A DNA stretch of 64,000 nt, taken from Limisoma sp963601185. GTDB lineage: Bacteria > Bacteroidota > Bacteroidia > Bacteroidales > Muribaculaceae. The stretch is taken from the NCBI GenBank assembly GCA_963601185.1, contig CAVCEE010000004.1:1-64000 (forward strand), written 5' to 3'. The notes under the pieces were generated by a model. The model saw nothing but the letters and a program-made list of their open reading frames with translations. It was not told the DNA's origin and did not search any database. The position numbers and the translations under genes are program-made. Below are positions 34,782 through 42,553 of the stretch, one piece after another; positions within the stretch are counted from its first letter, which is position 1; each line of letters opens with the position of its first letter.

Positions 34782-34811
34782 CAAAGATAGCGACACTTAC
34801 GCTACCTGCAA
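34782..34811 (-). promoter_or_regulatory. Promoter of the lplA-gcv-lpdA operon
   Basis: Minus-strand TTG (34811-34809), 19 nt, TATCTTTG (34789-34782). The leader is too short (about 20 nt) for a glycine riboswitch. Confidence 0.75.
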
Positions 34812-34845
34812 ACTATTCCGATGTGTTGTGCAACATAATGCGACG

Positions 34846-35847
34846 TTAAAAACGGATGATGTGCTTCTCCGTGGCGAGTGCGCCGACAATGCCATAACCA
34901 TCGACCACATTGCTGTAGATTTGCACCGTTTCCGAATAAGCGTTGCGGTCGGTGATGCGGTAGAGCCACACGGAATTGAGGTAGTTGAAGAAATCGGCAG
35001 AAATCGACTGCAGTTCCACCACTATCCACTTGTTTTCCGGATCAACCAGTCCATCCTCGGTTAGTGGCCGAGTTTCCCTCAGCCGCGACTCCACGGTGAA
35101 TTCATACGTCTTGCCGTTGATAAGGTTGTCGCTGAACACGTTCGACATTCCTGCCGCCCATCCCTGATAGCCCTTGTGCAAACTCACGTTCTTGAACAGC
35201 ACGTCATCGCTGCTGAAAGAGTCCTTGAAATAGTATGTGCCTTCCAGACAGCCGGCACTGCGCACCTTCAGTCGGTAGTAGTCGGTGGTGTTGGCAGGAT
35301 CGGTGATGCGCAGAGTGATGCGCGCGATGGAGTCCTGTGCTGATATGTTGTCGGTTTCATACGACACTGGGTCGTAGAGTGTTTCGCATGCTACTACTTC
35401 GAGCATCTGGTGGCGCGGCACGGTGGTCTGAGCCTCGACGGCAGGATAGCCGTTGGCGGAAGCCTGGATTTTCACCTCGTCGCCTTCCTTCGGACGGTAG
35501 TCGCACCGGTAGCAGATGTTCTTGGCATCGTAGGTAAGGGCGTATGCCTCGCTGCCGTTGACCGTGGCAGTTACTTTGGCATTGGAAACTGTGGTGAGTC
35601 GGGCGATATTGTCATCGTATTTACTTTTTTCGTAGTCGGCGAAGTTGATGTACTCGTCGATTGTGAAATCCTTGTACGACCTTGCGCCGGTGACAGTTAC
35701 AATCAGTGTGGTGTCGGGCGTAACGAGGGTGTTGACGGTGAGTTTGTGGATGTCGTCAGTGCAGCCGTCCTTGATGTCGACTTCACATCCTGTTGCCATA
35801 GTGGCAAGCAGGACAATAATGGTGTATATAAGATTATGCTTTTTCAT
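34846..35847 (-). CDS. DUF4249 lipoprotein
   Basis: A 333-residue lipoprotein (signal peptide with lipobox MATGC, Cys21). The mature part starts EVDIKDGCTDDIHKLTVNTL and looks like the Bacteroidetes DUF4249 family, usually encoded beside a TonB-dependent receptor and probably sitting on the cell surface or in the periplasm as its partner. The start at 35847 (MKKHNLIYTII) is chosen because it opens a proper signal peptide; the upstream open frame overlaps the receptor gene in another frame. It follows the receptor stop by 8 nt. Ligand unknown. Confidence 0.82.
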   Translation of the reverse strand: MKKHNLIYTIIVLLATMATGCEVDIKDGCTDDIHKLTVNTLVTPDTTLIVTVTGARSYKDFTIDEYINFADYEKSKYDDNIARLTTVSNAKVTATVNGSEAYALTYDAKNICYRCDYRPKEGDEVKIQASANGYPAVEAQTTVPRHQMLEVVACETLYDPVSYETDNISAQDSIARITLRITDPANTTDYYRLKVRSAGCLEGTYYFKDSFSSDDVLFKNVSLHKGYQGWAAGMSNVFSDNLINGKTYEFTVESRLRETRPLTEDGLVDPENKWIVVELQSISADFFNYLNSVWLYRITDRNAYSETVQIYSNVVDGYGIVGALATEKHIIRF

Positions 35848-35855
35848 CTGATGGG

Positions 35856-38414
35856 TTAAAATTTGATTGTGTAATCGATTGACGGCATGAACGGGAGTTT
35901 GCAGATGCCCTTGAGGTAGGGCATAGAGTCGCGGTAACCCACGTAGATGTCGGTCACATTCTTGCGGTTGTACACGTTGTAGAGGCTCAGCCCAAAGTCG
36001 CTTTCGCAACGGCGGTGGCGCAGGGCGTAGGTGAGTCGCAGGTCGAGATGGTGCTCGTCGGGCATCTTGAAGGCATTTCTGCCGCGATAGGTGTAGAAGC
36101 GGCTGAAACGGGAGAAATACGATGCTCCGTCGGGGTCTTTCGTACTGAATCTGCCAGAGTAAGGATAGGAGGCGTTGGAATCGGAGAAATTGCCCACTGC
36201 GTCAAAGTCGTTTATTCTGCCGCCGCTAATCACCGTGGTGGCGATGTTGCCTCTGCGTCCGCTGCGGTAGGTCCACGACAGGGATGCAGTCCAGTGCTTG
36301 TTGAAGCGGTGTGCCACTACGATGTTCACGCTGTGACGGCGGTCGTTGGCTGCCGGAAACTCCTTTCCTCCGTTGATTTCCTGCAAAGGTGTATCGAAGG
36401 TGCGAAGCGATTTCGACCATGTGTAACTTATCCAACCGGTGGTCTTGCCTGTCTCTTTTCTTAGCATTAATTCCGCTCCATAGGCACGTCCGCGGCCGCA
36501 TTCCACCATCTCTTGCCAGTCGCCGGCGGTGGTGAAAAACGACACTCCGTCTTTGTATTCCACCAGATTTTTCATCCATTTGTAGTAGCCTTCAACCTCG
36601 ACGCTCAGTCCTTTCAATATCTCGTAGCCCACGCCAGCAGCAACTTGGTCGGAGTAGGTGACGGGGATTTTGGCGGTCGACGGCACCCAAATGTCCGACG
36701 GCATAACGAGGTTGCCACTAGTGAGCAGGTGCGAGCCTTGCGACATCCGTGCATACGACAGTTTTACGGCGAGGTTGTCGGTGGGAAGAATTCTTACCGA
36801 TGCGCGCGGCTCGAGGGAGTGAGTGGTGACATCGGAAGTGGCATAGAGTGCATAGCGCAGACCCACATTTGCTTTCAGCCACTGACTCACGTTCCAGTCG
36901 TCTTCAGCATAGACGCTGACGGTGGAGATGTCGGACGCATTGCCTATCCGCTCATCCTTTAGTGATTCCTTGACCATCTCTTCTTTGCCGTATATTGTTG
37001 TCACAGTGTAGTTGTACACATCGACTATCGGGGAGAATCTCTGCCATTGGAAGTTTGCACCATAACGCAGTGTCTGGCTGCTGGTTATGCTGTGTGTGAA
37101 ATCGGCTTTTACGGTGAGGTCGCTGATTGTTGAATGGTATTTTGCGCTGGAGTTGGCATCAAGCAAGCGTGTCTGACGTGTTTCGCCGGTATAGTCAGAT
37201 CTTGATGACCAGAGTTTGTGGTCGGTTTGCTCCTGTCCGAGAAAATAGTTGTAACGGCTATAGCCTGCTGAGGCATTCATTTGGATTTTTGAGTTGAACG
37301 AGTGTATCCACGACAAGCCGCCCACGATGTTGCCCCAATGAGTGTTGGTGCGGCTTTCCGATGTCATATTGTAGTAACTTGTGGTCATGAGCAGGCTGTT
37401 GTAGCTTTGTTTCGCCATTGATTGGCTCGATGGGGCTACGTCGTCCTTGTCGTTGCCGAAGTAGAACGTCGCCGACAGGCGGTCGGTGGCGGAAAAACGA
37501 TGTGCAAGCCGTGCGGTAATGTCGTAGTAGTTGAGGTCGAGGTATGGGTTGAGCACAGTCTTGTTGTCGATGATGCTCTTCATCGTTGGTACGACGAGGG
37601 CGTTGAGGTAGGATGCTCGTCCGGAGATGCTGAACGAGGTGTGGCCTTTCCATATCGGGCCTTCGGCGTGGATAGCCGACGACATCACGCCGGCGGTAAG
37701 CGAGCCGTGGTAGCGGTCGAAGTCGCCGTCCTTCAGCGACACGTCGACCACGCTCGACAGCCTTGATCCGTAGCGGGCAGGGAAGCCTCCCTTATACACT
37801 GTCACGTCGCCCACCATTTCGGGGTTAAACACCGACACGAAGCCTCTGAGATGCTCGGGATTGTAGATGTTGAAGCCGTCGATGGTGATTTGGTTTTGGT
37901 CGTAGTTGCCGCCTCTCACATAGATGCCGGCTGTGCCGTCGTTGCCCGACTGGATGCCCGGCAGCGTTTGTAGTGCTTTCAGCACGTCAACCTCGCCGAG
38001 TGTTGCCGGGATTGACTTGATTTGGCGGATTGTCAAGGCGTTGGCGCTCATTTGCGAGGAGCGCAGTCCCAACTCCGATGGGGCATAGACTGTGATGTCG
38101 CGCAACTTGTTGTCGCGGCTCATTCTGATTTCAACCTGCTTGTTGCCGTCTGCCTTTATCTTGATTGAATATGTCTGGTAACTCACATAACTGACCTTTA
38201 TGTCAAGTGTCTCGCCCGACAGCGGATGCAGTTCGAAGAATCCGGCATTGTCGGTAATCTGTCCGTAGCGGTTGTCGCTCGAGTAGACGCTCGCCCCGAC
38301 AAGTGCCTCGCCGGTATCGGCATCGGTCACCGTGCCGCTGACAATTACGTTCTGAGCCTGGCAAACCACCGCTGCAAGTGCAAGAACTAATAGGATCGTT
38401 GTTTTTCTAAGCAT
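35856..38414 (-). CDS. TonB-dependent receptor with carboxypeptidase-like N-terminal domain
   Basis: An 852-residue outer-membrane protein: signal peptide (about 1-20), carboxypeptidase D-like beta-sandwich (about 24-100; SGTVTDADTGEALVGASVY), plug (about 120-235; LPGIQSGNDGTAGIYVRGG, VTVYKGGFPARYGSRLSSVV) and a long barrel ending MPSIDYTIKF. It is shorter than SusC and its partner is a DUF4249 lipoprotein, not SusD, so it belongs to the other large class of Bacteroidetes TonB receptors, whose ligands are mostly unknown. A slightly off-consensus promoter lies at 38467-38497. The DUF6377 regulator is divergent from it. Confidence 0.88.
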   Translation of the reverse strand: MLRKTTILLVLALAAVVCQAQNVIVSGTVTDADTGEALVGASVYSSDNRYGQITDNAGFFELHPLSGETLDIKVSYVSYQTYSIKIKADGNKQVEIRMSRDNKLRDITVYAPSELGLRSSQMSANALTIRQIKSIPATLGEVDVLKALQTLPGIQSGNDGTAGIYVRGGNYDQNQITIDGFNIYNPEHLRGFVSVFNPEMVGDVTVYKGGFPARYGSRLSSVVDVSLKDGDFDRYHGSLTAGVMSSAIHAEGPIWKGHTSFSISGRASYLNALVVPTMKSIIDNKTVLNPYLDLNYYDITARLAHRFSATDRLSATFYFGNDKDDVAPSSQSMAKQSYNSLLMTTSYYNMTSESRTNTHWGNIVGGLSWIHSFNSKIQMNASAGYSRYNYFLGQEQTDHKLWSSRSDYTGETRQTRLLDANSSAKYHSTISDLTVKADFTHSITSSQTLRYGANFQWQRFSPIVDVYNYTVTTIYGKEEMVKESLKDERIGNASDISTVSVYAEDDWNVSQWLKANVGLRYALYATSDVTTHSLEPRASVRILPTDNLAVKLSYARMSQGSHLLTSGNLVMPSDIWVPSTAKIPVTYSDQVAAGVGYEILKGLSVEVEGYYKWMKNLVEYKDGVSFFTTAGDWQEMVECGRGRAYGAELMLRKETGKTTGWISYTWSKSLRTFDTPLQEINGGKEFPAANDRRHSVNIVVAHRFNKHWTASLSWTYRSGRRGNIATTVISGGRINDFDAVGNFSDSNASYPYSGRFSTKDPDGASYFSRFSRFYTYRGRNAFKMPDEHHLDLRLTYALRHRRCESDFGLSLYNVYNRKNVTDIYVGYRDSMPYLKGICKLPFMPSIDYTIKF

Positions 38415-38466
38415 GGAGCAATACGATTAAGTTTTTCGGGAAAACGGTATGTGTTTAAAATTTTCG

Positions 38467-38497
38467 CTAAAGTAAAGGATTATTATTTAATTCTCAA
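38467..38497 (-). promoter_or_regulatory. Candidate promoter of the TonB/DUF4249 pair
   Basis: Minus-strand TTG (38497-38495), 20 nt, TACTTTAG (38474-38467); the last two positions of TAnnTTTG are imperfect. It is 52 nt from the receptor ATG. Confidence 0.4.
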
Positions 38498-38530
38498 AAT
38501 TTTAGCAACGTTTTCCAATGTTTATCTAAA

Positions 38531-38640
38531 TTCCCCAGAGCCAAAATCTCTGCTGATGCTGGCGACTCCGCTTACAGGACGCAATTGTTTGGCGCGAGTT
38601 TGCCACGGGCGAAGCCCTCGGTTAGCAATACGGCGCAAAT
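38531..38640. repeat. REP-like element between divergent genes
   Basis: It contains GATGCTGGCGACTCCGCTTACAGGACGCAATT and a degenerate hairpin CCACGGGCGAAGCCCTCGG (38603-38621) followed by TTAGCAATACGGCG, the same flank as the 41.9-kb copy. The modules run in opposite orientation to those at 6.4 kb. It occupies much of the 324-nt gap between the receptor and the DUF6377 gene. Confidence 0.65.
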
Positions 38641-38670
38641 CCGTTATTTTGGTAAATTCGGGTTTATAAT

Positions 38671-38701
38671 TTGGTTAATGCGGAATAATACTATATATTT
38701 G
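38671..38701 (+). promoter_or_regulatory. Promoter of the DUF6377 gene
   Basis: TTG (38671-38673), 20 nt, TATATTTG (38694-38701). The predicted start is about 30 nt ahead of the ATG. Confidence 0.65.
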
Positions 38702-38738
38702 TGCTGCAATTATCTAACATTTTAACAGACCTATATCC

Positions 38739-40301
38739 ATGATGCTTAAACGCATTGCTCTGACTCTAACTCTATTGGTGTCGCTGACGCTGCCGGCGTT
38801 GGCTTCAGATGCCATTCTCGACAGCCTTGACTCCTATATAGGACGCAAGGCTTACTACGACAATCTCAAATATCAACGGATTGCCAAATTGAAAGCGGTT
38901 GCCACCGGAAAAGCCTCTGACAGGGAGAAACTTGATGCCTGTGTGAAACTCGGTGAGGAATACACTCTTTTCAAGTCGGACACTGCCGTGTACTACTACA
39001 ACAAGGCAATCGGCTTGGCGACGCAGTTGTCCGACTCGCTGGCTATGTTGTCCATAAGGATGAAACGGATACGCCCAGAGATGATTTCCGGCTTCTACGC
39101 CGAGGCACACGAGGAGTTTCGCGACATCCAGAGCCGCAGCGTGCCGGACTCTCTCCTGCCCGACTTCTACGAATGCGGCTATCGGCTTTTTTCCTTCGCT
39201 CTCAATAGTATAGACGAAGGTGGCGTGCACTACGACCACTATTATTCAAACACGGAGTTCTTCCGCCGGAAATGGATTGGACAGTTGTCAGAGCAGTCCA
39301 CCACGCGGCGGCTCTATGAGGCGGAGCAGGCAATTTGCGACAACAAGCCTGTCCTTGCCAAGCGGATTCTCGACGATTTGATGAAGGTGCTGAAGCCCGA
39401 CAGCAATGACTACGCCTTGGCTTGCGCCTTCCTCTCCAAAATACACCGTTCCGACAGCAACGTGAGAGAATATATGCACTATCTGGCACTGTCTGCCATC
39501 AGCGACATTGTCTGCTCGGTGAAGGAAAACCAGTCGGTGTTTGAACTCTCGATGCTCCTATATAAAGGTGGTGACATCGACCACGCCTACCGCTATATCT
39601 TTGCCTCGCTTGAAGATGCGGCGTTCTGCAACGCGCAGATGCGTGTGTACAACGTCTCCGGGATGCTGCCGGTCATTGAGTCGCAGCATCGTGAGGAGAT
39701 GGTTAACCACGAGAGGGTGCTGATGTCGTATATCATCATCAGTTTCATCCTCCTGCTCGGGCTTGCCGTGGCGGTGTCGTTTCTCGTGAAGCAGATGAAG
39801 AAACTCACCCGCACGCGTGCGCAACTCAAGGAGGCAAATATGACGAAGGACGAATATATGGGTCAGTTTCTCGAACTGTGCTCAATCTATATGAAGCGCC
39901 TAGATTCCTTTACCAAACTCGTCAACCGCAAACTCACGTCGGGGCAGACTGACGACCTCGTGAAGATGATGAAGTCGCAGAAGTTCAACGACGAGCAGCA
40001 CGGCACATTCTACAAGGAGTTTGATAACGCTTTCCTTCGCATCTACACTACCTTTGTCGATGATGTCAACGCATTGCTCCGCCCCGAAGAGCGGTTTGTA
40101 ATCGACACGCCCAACACCCTGACCACGGAACTGCGCATCTACGCGCTCCTACGACTTGGCATTGAGGACTCGTCGAAGATTGCGGAATTCCTGCGTTATT
40201 CGGTAAATACCATCTATGCATACCGCAATAAGATGAAAAACCGCGCCATCAACCGTGATACTTTTGAGGAAAATGTAATGAAAATCGGTTATATTGATTA
40301 A
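38739..40301 (+). CDS. DUF6377-type membrane-bound transcriptional regulator
   Basis: A 520-residue protein: signal peptide (about 1-22), a periplasmic helical repeat region resembling TPRs (about 25-320), one membrane helix (about 331-352; SYIIISFILLLGLAVAVSF), a coiled coil (TRTRAQLKEANMTKDEYM) and a cytoplasmic helical domain ending in a LuxR-like helix-turn-helix (LRIYALLRLGIEDSSKIAEF...NTIYAYRNKMK). This matches DUF6377 proteins, which are often found near SusC/SusD-type loci. The neighbour, on the opposite strand, is the TonB/DUF4249 pair, a reasonable target. It starts MMLK or, one codon later, MLK. Confidence 0.82.
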   Translation: MMLKRIALTLTLLVSLTLPALASDAILDSLDSYIGRKAYYDNLKYQRIAKLKAVATGKASDREKLDACVKLGEEYTLFKSDTAVYYYNKAIGLATQLSDSLAMLSIRMKRIRPEMISGFYAEAHEEFRDIQSRSVPDSLLPDFYECGYRLFSFALNSIDEGGVHYDHYYSNTEFFRRKWIGQLSEQSTTRRLYEAEQAICDNKPVLAKRILDDLMKVLKPDSNDYALACAFLSKIHRSDSNVREYMHYLALSAISDIVCSVKENQSVFELSMLLYKGGDIDHAYRYIFASLEDAAFCNAQMRVYNVSGMLPVIESQHREEMVNHERVLMSYIIISFILLLGLAVAVSFLVKQMKKLTRTRAQLKEANMTKDEYMGQFLELCSIYMKRLDSFTKLVNRKLTSGQTDDLVKMMKSQKFNDEQHGTFYKEFDNAFLRIYTTFVDDVNALLRPEERFVIDTPNTLTTELRIYALLRLGIEDSSKIAEFLRYSVNTIYAYRNKMKNRAINRDTFEENVMKIGYID

Positions 40302-40408
40302 TGTAACCGTTTATATTGAGTTATATCAACAGAAATATTAACCATTGAAAATCAAGCAAATAAAATAAATAACGTTTATATTTGTCTATATGTGCGTTAA
40401 TATGGCGA

Positions 40409-40438
40409 TTGAAATGCTTGACAGCGATTGTAACTTTG
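40409..40438 (+). promoter_or_regulatory. Promoter of a candidate small RNA
   Basis: TTG (40409-40411), 19 nt, TAACTTTG (40431-40438), a perfect match to the pattern, with no gene after it on this strand before the terminator at 40609-40635. A second -7 match, TATATTTG (40377-40384), has no TTG at the right distance. Confidence 0.65.
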
Positions 40439-40444
40439 CAATGT

Positions 40445-40637
40445 CGAAAGCAAAGAGATGCTTTCGCCGAATAATGGTTAAACACTACGATTGTAATATG
40501 GAGTATTAGAAAATTGTTTTATTTCGTTGGGAAACGCAGTAAAATGTCTCGAATAATGGTTTTATGTTAGGTTTGTAAATGTTGCTTCATGGTAAGCAAC
40601 TAAGAAACAAAGCTCATCGAAAGATGGGCTTTTTTCT
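40445..40637 (+). ncRNA. Candidate small RNA of about 190 nt
   Basis: The interval lies between a consensus promoter and a strong terminator and has no reading frame longer than about eight codons. Three hairpins precede the terminator: CGAAAGC/GCTTTCG (40445-40466, 8-nt loop), CGTT-GGGA-AACG with a GNRA loop (40525-40536) and GTTGCTT/AAGCAAC (40581-40600). The 12-mer CGAATAATGGTT occurs twice in the single-stranded parts (40468-40479 and 40550-40561). It does not fold into the rod of 6S RNA and lacks SRP or tmRNA marks. The RNA is inferred from signals only. Confidence 0.5.
40609..40635 (+). terminator. Terminator of the candidate small RNA
   Basis: AAAGCTCATC (40609-40618), GAAA loop, GATGGGCTTT (40623-40632), then more T. 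Ten pairs, one of them T-G. It could also end read-through from the DUF6377 gene. Confidence 0.85.
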
Positions 40638-40704
40638 TTATGTGTCCGTCACGCTCTCTGCCGCGCTGGCGGCGGATGGCGGAGCGGCTGGGGTGCGTAT
40701 AAAC

Positions 40705-40735
40705 AAAAAATCCTGAAGCGGATGCTCCAGGATTT
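40705..40735 (-). terminator. Terminator after the tRNA-Asp pair
   Basis: On the minus strand AAAATCCTGgAGC pairs with GCTtCAGGATTTTTT around an ATCC loop. It starts 5 nt after the 3' end of the second tRNA. Confidence 0.85.
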
Positions 40736-40739
40736 TCTG

Positions 40740-40813
40740 CGGTGCGGACGGGACTCGAACCCGCGACCCCATGCGTGACAGGCATGTATTCTAACCAGCT
40801 GAACTACCGAACC
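40740..40813 (-). tRNA. tRNA-Asp (GTC), second copy
   Basis: 74 nt, anticodon GTC in loop CTGTCAC, perfect anticodon stem CATGC/GCATG, T-loop TTCGAGT, discriminator G. No CCA is encoded. The acceptor strands GGTTCGG and CCGCACC leave a U4-C69 mismatch. The body is identical to the other copy; only acceptor base 4 and base 69 differ. Confidence 0.9.
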
Positions 40814-40843
40814 AGATAAAAAAGAATAAACATCGAAAAGAAG

Positions 40844-40917
40844 CGGTCCGGACGGGACTCGAACCCGCGACCCCATGCGTGACAGGCATGTATTCTAACC
40901 AGCTGAACTACCGCACC
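40844..40917 (-). tRNA. tRNA-Asp (GTC), first copy
   Basis: 74 nt, same body as the second copy, 30 nt upstream of it. Acceptor strands GGTGCGG and CCGGACC leave a G4-G69 mismatch. The 5' strand would pair perfectly with the 3' strand of the other copy. Promoter at 40946-40975. Confidence 0.9.
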
Positions 40918-40945
40918 AGTGATAGTTGCTTTTCGTTAGCGATTG

Positions 40946-40975
40946 CAAAGGTACGAACTTTTATGGACTCTGCAA
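40946..40975 (-). promoter_or_regulatory. Promoter of the tRNA-Asp pair
   Basis: Minus-strand TTG (40975-40973), 19 nt, TACCTTTG (40953-40946), 29 nt before the first tRNA. Confidence 0.7.
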
Positions 40976-41003
40976 ATTTTTCAGCCGTTTTTTTATTAAA
41001 AAA

Positions 41004-41825
41004 TTACTCGAAATCGCTGAATTTCTCTTTTTCGTCGAGATCGGCGGCTTTGCCGGTGTATTGCGGACCTCGCTTTTCGAGGAACGAATTGATGCCTTCT
41101 TTATAGTCTGGGCCTTGGTAAACCTTTTGTCGATAGGCGTTTATGCGCTCAAAACTCTCGGCGTTGATTGAGTGGGACGCCTTGGTGAGTGCGCGGAACT
41201 GCCGCTTGATGGCGCTGACCGACAGCACTGAGTTGCGGCGCAGTGGATTGAGGAATTTCACCTCAAGCAGTTTGTGGAGCATCTCGGCAGAGGCAATCTG
41301 GTTGACGAAACCCACATTGAGAGCCTCATGGGCTGTTATCGGTGCGGCTGTGAAAAACATTTCACGAGCCTTGTTCACGCCCAACTGGTTGATGAAGTGC
41401 ATAATGCCCGAGGCATTGTAGGGTATGCCGATTTTGGCTGGCGTGATGGCGAATGTGGCGGTTTCCGATGCCACAATCATGTCGCAGGAGATGCAGAGGT
41501 CGCACGCGCCGCCCCAAACGGTGCCGGTGACGCAGGCAATTACAGGGATGGGCACTTCTTGCACGGTGCGGAGGAGTTGCTCCATTGGCACGTCGTACGA
41601 CAGAGGGTCGTTGCCGTCCATTGGGAGTTCGTTGATGTCGTGTCCGGCACTCCACACTCCGCGCTTGGTCTGCGCCTCGATGACGATTGCCACGCATTCT
41701 TTTTTGTAGATTTCCTTAATGGCTTCGACCATCTCCGTGCACATCTGCTCACTGAGCACGTTGAAATGGTCAGGGTTCTGCATCTCGATGAATCCGATGC
41801 GGTCTTCAATTCTTACTTCAACCAT
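41004..41825 (-). CDS. scpB: Methylmalonyl-CoA decarboxylase (crotonase family)
   Basis: The 273-residue crotonase-fold protein follows E. coli ScpB closely by eye: SAGHDINELP (about 59-68), the spaced DPLSYDVP, GTVWGGACDL in the oxyanion-hole region, FAITPAKIGIPYNASGI and FFTAAPITAHEAL, and at the end SFERINAYR..VYQGPDYKEGI. These stretches separate ScpB from ordinary enoyl-CoA hydratases. It would convert methylmalonyl-CoA to propionyl-CoA. No mutase, epimerase or transferase gene is adjacent. The C-terminus is longer than in E. coli, with an acidic/basic tail. Its upstream region is filled by a large REP-like cluster, so its promoter is uncertain. Confidence 0.85.
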   Translation of the reverse strand: MVEVRIEDRIGFIEMQNPDHFNVLSEQMCTEMVEAIKEIYKKECVAIVIEAQTKRGVWSAGHDINELPMDGNDPLSYDVPMEQLLRTVQEVPIPVIACVTGTVWGGACDLCISCDMIVASETATFAITPAKIGIPYNASGIMHFINQLGVNKAREMFFTAAPITAHEALNVGFVNQIASAEMLHKLLEVKFLNPLRRNSVLSVSAIKRQFRALTKASHSINAESFERINAYRQKVYQGPDYKEGINSFLEKRGPQYTGKAADLDEKEKFSDFE

Positions 41826-41879
41826 CGTTTCCTTTTTTTGTTTAGTGAATCTTGTTGTCTAGTCTCAGTAGAAATTTTA

Positions 41880-42352
41880 GTGCGGAGGGGTCCTGCTGGT
41901 GTTGGCGGTGCCCCGACGGGGCACATTAATCCACTTCCTTTTGCCCCAGGCTGAAGCCTGGGGTTAGCAATACGGCGCCACCTACGGGGCGCACTGCCAC
42001 GCTGCCTGTCTTGACACGCTTCTAAGCAATGTGACGCTCCGTCGGGGAGCGCTGCCACGCTGCCTGTCTTGACACGCCTCTAAGCAATGTGACGCTCCGT
42101 CGGGGCGCGCTGCCACGCTGCCTGTCTTGACACTCCAACTAAGCAATGTGACGCCACCTACGGGGAGCGCTGCCTCGGTGTGTCAGCCCTGGTTTGGCTT
42201 CGAGGGTACACCTCGTAGAGGTGTCGTGTTGCTAACCCCGGTCTTCAGACCGGGGCAGGCTGGTATCTATCGACTTGCACCCCGTCGGGGTGCCGCCAGC
42301 GCCGACGGTGGCTCTGATGCTACGGCGGCTCTCTGCGCTAAGTTTCTACTGA
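41880..42352. repeat. Large REP-like palindrome cluster
   Basis: It contains two strong hairpins, CCCCAGGCTGAAGCCTGGGG (41944-41963) and CCCCGGTCTTCAGACCGGGG (42236-42255), GTTAGCAATACGGCG flanks, GCACCCCGTCGGGGTGC near 42272, and a tandem array inside. Its ends are a GTGTTGGCGGTGCCCC module and a GCCGCCAGCGCCGACGG module in inverted order, so the whole is roughly symmetrical. No gene is seen in the 728-nt gap between scpB and the next gene. Confidence 0.8.
41995..42170 (+). repeat. 58-bp tandem array (three units)
   Basis: Units begin TGCCACGCTGCCTGTCTTGA at 41995, 42053 and 42111. The first two are exactly 58 bp long and differ in a few positions; the third is 60 bp and more diverged. Each contains CTAAGCAATGTGACG and a CTCCGTCGGGG-type half palindrome. 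There are no unique spacers, so it is not CRISPR. Confidence 0.9.
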
Positions 42353-42395
42353 GCCTTGTTGTTGGCACAAAAGTAGTAAATTTTTTCACAAAAAA

Positions 42396-42424
42396 AGCCT
42401 GACAGTCGTCACGACTGTCAGGCT
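42396..42424 (-). terminator. Terminator after the 250-residue membrane protein gene
   Basis: AGCCTGACAGTCG and CGACTGTCAGGCT form 13 perfect pairs around TCA; a U run follows on the minus strand. It is 130 nt past the stop codon. Confidence 0.9.
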
Positions 42425-42553
42425 CGATACAATTCATTAGGTCTATCATTAATCTTCTTTTTTGTGTGTTTTCCAGTATGGCGTTGAATTAAATATGGTT
42501 TGTAACGAACTGATATATGAGGTCAAAAAACTTGATTTATAACGAGATTGTGC

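Noticed and set aside
34757..34811. Glycine riboswitch ahead of the gcv operon
   Set aside because: The predicted leader is about 20 nt, far too short.
40445..40637. 6S RNA, SRP RNA or tmRNA
   Set aside because: Size suits 6S, but there is no long rod with a central bubble, no SRP tetraloop signature and no tRNA-like ends or tag frame.
41995..42170. CRISPR array
   Set aside because: The repeats are contiguous 58-bp units without unique spacers, and no cas genes are present.
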